This document shows positions 4,725 through 6,110 of a stretch of DNA of 6,110 nucleotides, one piece after another. The position numbers and the translations under genes are program-made. This stretch comes from an uncultured Odoribacter sp. GTDB taxonomy: Bacteria > Bacteroidota > Bacteroidia > Bacteroidales > Marinifilaceae. The stretch spans positions 1 to 6,110 of the forward strand of contig CAJKZL010000207.1 in assembly GCA_905204385.1 (NCBI GenBank). The letters are read 5' to 3'. Position 1 is the stretch's first letter; the number at the start of each line of letters is the position of its first letter. The notes under the pieces were generated by a model. It made no database searches, had not been told where the DNA came from, and saw only the letters and a program-made list of their open reading frames with translations.

Positions 4725-6110
4725 TTATTCGATCTTCATTATGCCTCCCGGCAAGACGGCTTGTATTCCGTTGTCGTACATGGCCGAACAATAGATGGCC
4801 GGGATCATATATTCTCCCCGGAAAGCGGCATTGCAGCGGAATTTAAAGGTTTTGGACTGATTTTGGTCCAGGCTGAAATAAACGTAGAAACGGTCGTCCC
4901 GGATATTTACGTTATCCGCTCCCGGCATGCTTGCATTTCCGGTTAGCCGTTCATTGATGATTTCAAAACCCGAAGGCACGGGATAGGTCAGGGCCAGTTC
5001 GTGGTAGGTCCCTGTCACTCCGGTGTTTTTAACGGTGATCTCGGCAGTAATGTCCTCGCTTTGTTTTACTTGTTGGATGTTTACCGGATTGCCCCGGTCA
5101 TTATAATACCGTATCTCCATATTCAGTCCCGACATTACTTTTTCTTTCACTATATCGAGCGAAGCGGAGCTGTTGATCTGGCGGACGAACAAAGAGCCTT
5201 GTCCATTGTTTTTTACGCTGGCCTGGGATATGTCGTTTTGGATGGGGAGAGGAAGCTGCCATACCGTTTTTTCGGTATTGATTTCCGTTTCTCCGCTGGC
5301 GGTAGCGACGGTTACCTGTATTCCTCTTTGAGCGCCGAGATATTTGCGGACAAATTCAGCCGCCGAGTGCAAGGCAAAAGCCGTTTCCTGGGTGCTGTAC
5401 CATCCGTCCGATCCCATGGCCTGCGAGATCTTTTGCAACATCCGGTAGGCATCCTTCTGCATATCCAGAATAACCATGGATTGGAGAATCAGCGCGTTGT
5501 CGCGGGTTGTAGAGCCGTAGGTGCCTCCGGTTTCCCGGTAGGGTGCGACTTCGGACGAAAGATCGGCGACCATTTTGCGGGCGATGTCCGGCTGATTGCT
5601 TAAGGCATATGCTGAAGCCAGCAACCATTGGGTGACGGGCCGTGTGATCGGGCTTTCTTTCAGACGGTTCATCGCTGCCATATCCGGTTTGCCTGCCAGC
5701 GCCAGGACAAAAAGCCGGTAGGCTTGTTGTTGTTGGGACCAGGGTTCCGCTCTATACCAAGCGTTTGCTGCCTGACGGGAATAATTCAGAGCGTTCTGCA
5801 ACATCTGAACCGGGACGGAATAACCTTGTCGTTGGGCGGTCACGAGGAACTGAACGATATAAGAGGTGACCCATTCGGATATATAACTGCTTCCCGGCCA
5901 ATAGGCGAAACCGCCTTCACTGGTCTGAAATTTCCGTAGTTCGTTGATCACTTCCCGGATGTTGGATTCAGCCTGGAGGCTTTGTTCCGGACTCAGGGCC
6001 AGCAAGACAGGCAGCGAGAGTTGCGGGAAAGCCTTGGAAGTGATTTGCTCGGCACATCCATGCGGATATTCCAACAAATAGCTTAACCGTTGTTCCAGGT
6101 TCAAGGGAGG
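4725..6110 (-). CDS. Alpha-2-macroglobulin family protein, C-terminal part (partial)
   Basis: The last 461 codons of a bacterial alpha-2-macroglobulin; the gene continues past the right edge. The TTG at 6102-6104 is an internal Leu codon in PPLNLEQR, not a start. Numbering from that Leu, YPHGCAEQ (13-20) holds the CxEQ thioester motif, Cys codon at 6054-6056, with the typical FPQL after it. Residues about 1-310 are the helical thioester domain, with GGFAYWPG (64-71), TYGSTTRDNALIL (195-207) and GWYSTQETAFAL (234-245). About 320-459 is the C-terminal macroglobulin-like beta domain (YYNDRGNPV, LTYPVPSGFEIINERL). Full-length relatives have roughly 1,500-1,900 residues, with macroglobulin domains upstream. 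The family traps proteases: cleavage of a bait region exposes the thioester, which binds the attacker covalently, usually in the periplasm or at the envelope. The intact CAEQ suggests a working thioester. The gene ends in its own strong terminator. Confidence 0.93.
   Translation of the reverse strand, partial: PPLNLEQRLSYLLEYPHGCAEQITSKAFPQLSLPVLLALSPEQSLQAESNIREVINELRKFQTSEGGFAYWPGSSYISEWVTSYIVQFLVTAQRQGYSVPVQMLQNALNYSRQAANAWYRAEPWSQQQQAYRLFVLALAGKPDMAAMNRLKESPITRPVTQWLLASAYALSNQPDIARKMVADLSSEVAPYRETGGTYGSTTRDNALILQSMVILDMQKDAYRMLQKISQAMGSDGWYSTQETAFALHSAAEFVRKYLGAQRGIQVTVATASGETEINTEKTVWQLPLPIQNDISQASVKNNGQGSLFVRQINSSASLDIVKEKVMSGLNMEIRYYNDRGNPVNIQQVKQSEDITAEITVKNTGVTGTYHELALTYPVPSGFEIINERLTGNASMPGADNVNIRDDRFYVYFSLDQNQSKTFKFRCNAAFRGEYMIPAIYCSAMYDNGIQAVLPGGIMKIE

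Noticed and set aside
5001..5603. Plus-strand 200-codon frame opposite the alpha-2-macroglobulin gene
   Set aside because: It mirrors a conserved coding region with intact thioester-domain motifs; its translation shows no domain or sensible start context.
6102..6104. TTG as the start codon of the alpha-2-macroglobulin fragment
   Set aside because: The frame stays open to the window edge with PP before it, and PPLNLEQR is the usual sequence just ahead of the thioester, so this is mid-protein.
1..6110. CRISPR array, insertion sequence or defence system
   Set aside because: No regularly spaced repeats, transposase motifs or terminal inverted repeats, and no defence-gene signature were seen on either strand.

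Overview
The window looks like a chromosomal segment from a member of the Bacteroidales (Bacteroides/Parabacteroides type). The evidence is Bacteroidetes-style promoters (TTTG, about 19-20 bp, TAnnTTTG), AT-rich leaders with little Shine-Dalgarno sequence, and genes typical of the group: a BACON-domain lipoprotein, a C10 cysteine protease and a bacterial alpha-2-macroglobulin. The exact genus cannot be fixed from this sequence alone.

Left part (1-1240), mostly plus strand: a YdeI/OmpD-associated family gene (174-734, GTG start) is followed by about 550 bp without a protein gene. That gap is not empty. It holds a good plus-strand promoter, a 52-nt internally deleted tRNA-Ser(GCU) relic, an intrinsic terminator, an orphan minus-strand promoter, a small compound repeat, and the probable terminator of the minus-strand genes to the right.

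Right part (1285-6110), all minus strand: reading in the direction of transcription, first comes the C-terminal half of an alpha-2-macroglobulin family protease trap, which enters from beyond the right edge and ends in a textbook terminator. Next is a 243-bp AT-rich spacer with a candidate promoter. Then comes an apparent two-gene operon: a secreted streptopain-like C10 cysteine protease with prodomain and complete catalytic residues, followed after 29 bp by a four-BACON lipoprotein with a PKD-like C-terminal domain. The operon ends in a hairpin at 1198-1241.

How the genes may work together (inference): the protease and lipoprotein are probably made from one transcript and both exported, so the lipoprotein may act with the protease as a surface adhesin, tether or regulator. 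The alpha-2-macroglobulin has its own terminator. Its nearness to a protease is suggestive but may be chance. The most unusual items are the tRNA-Ser relic that keeps its promoter and terminator, and the protease/BACON-lipoprotein pair. I did not find a clearly new multi-gene system.
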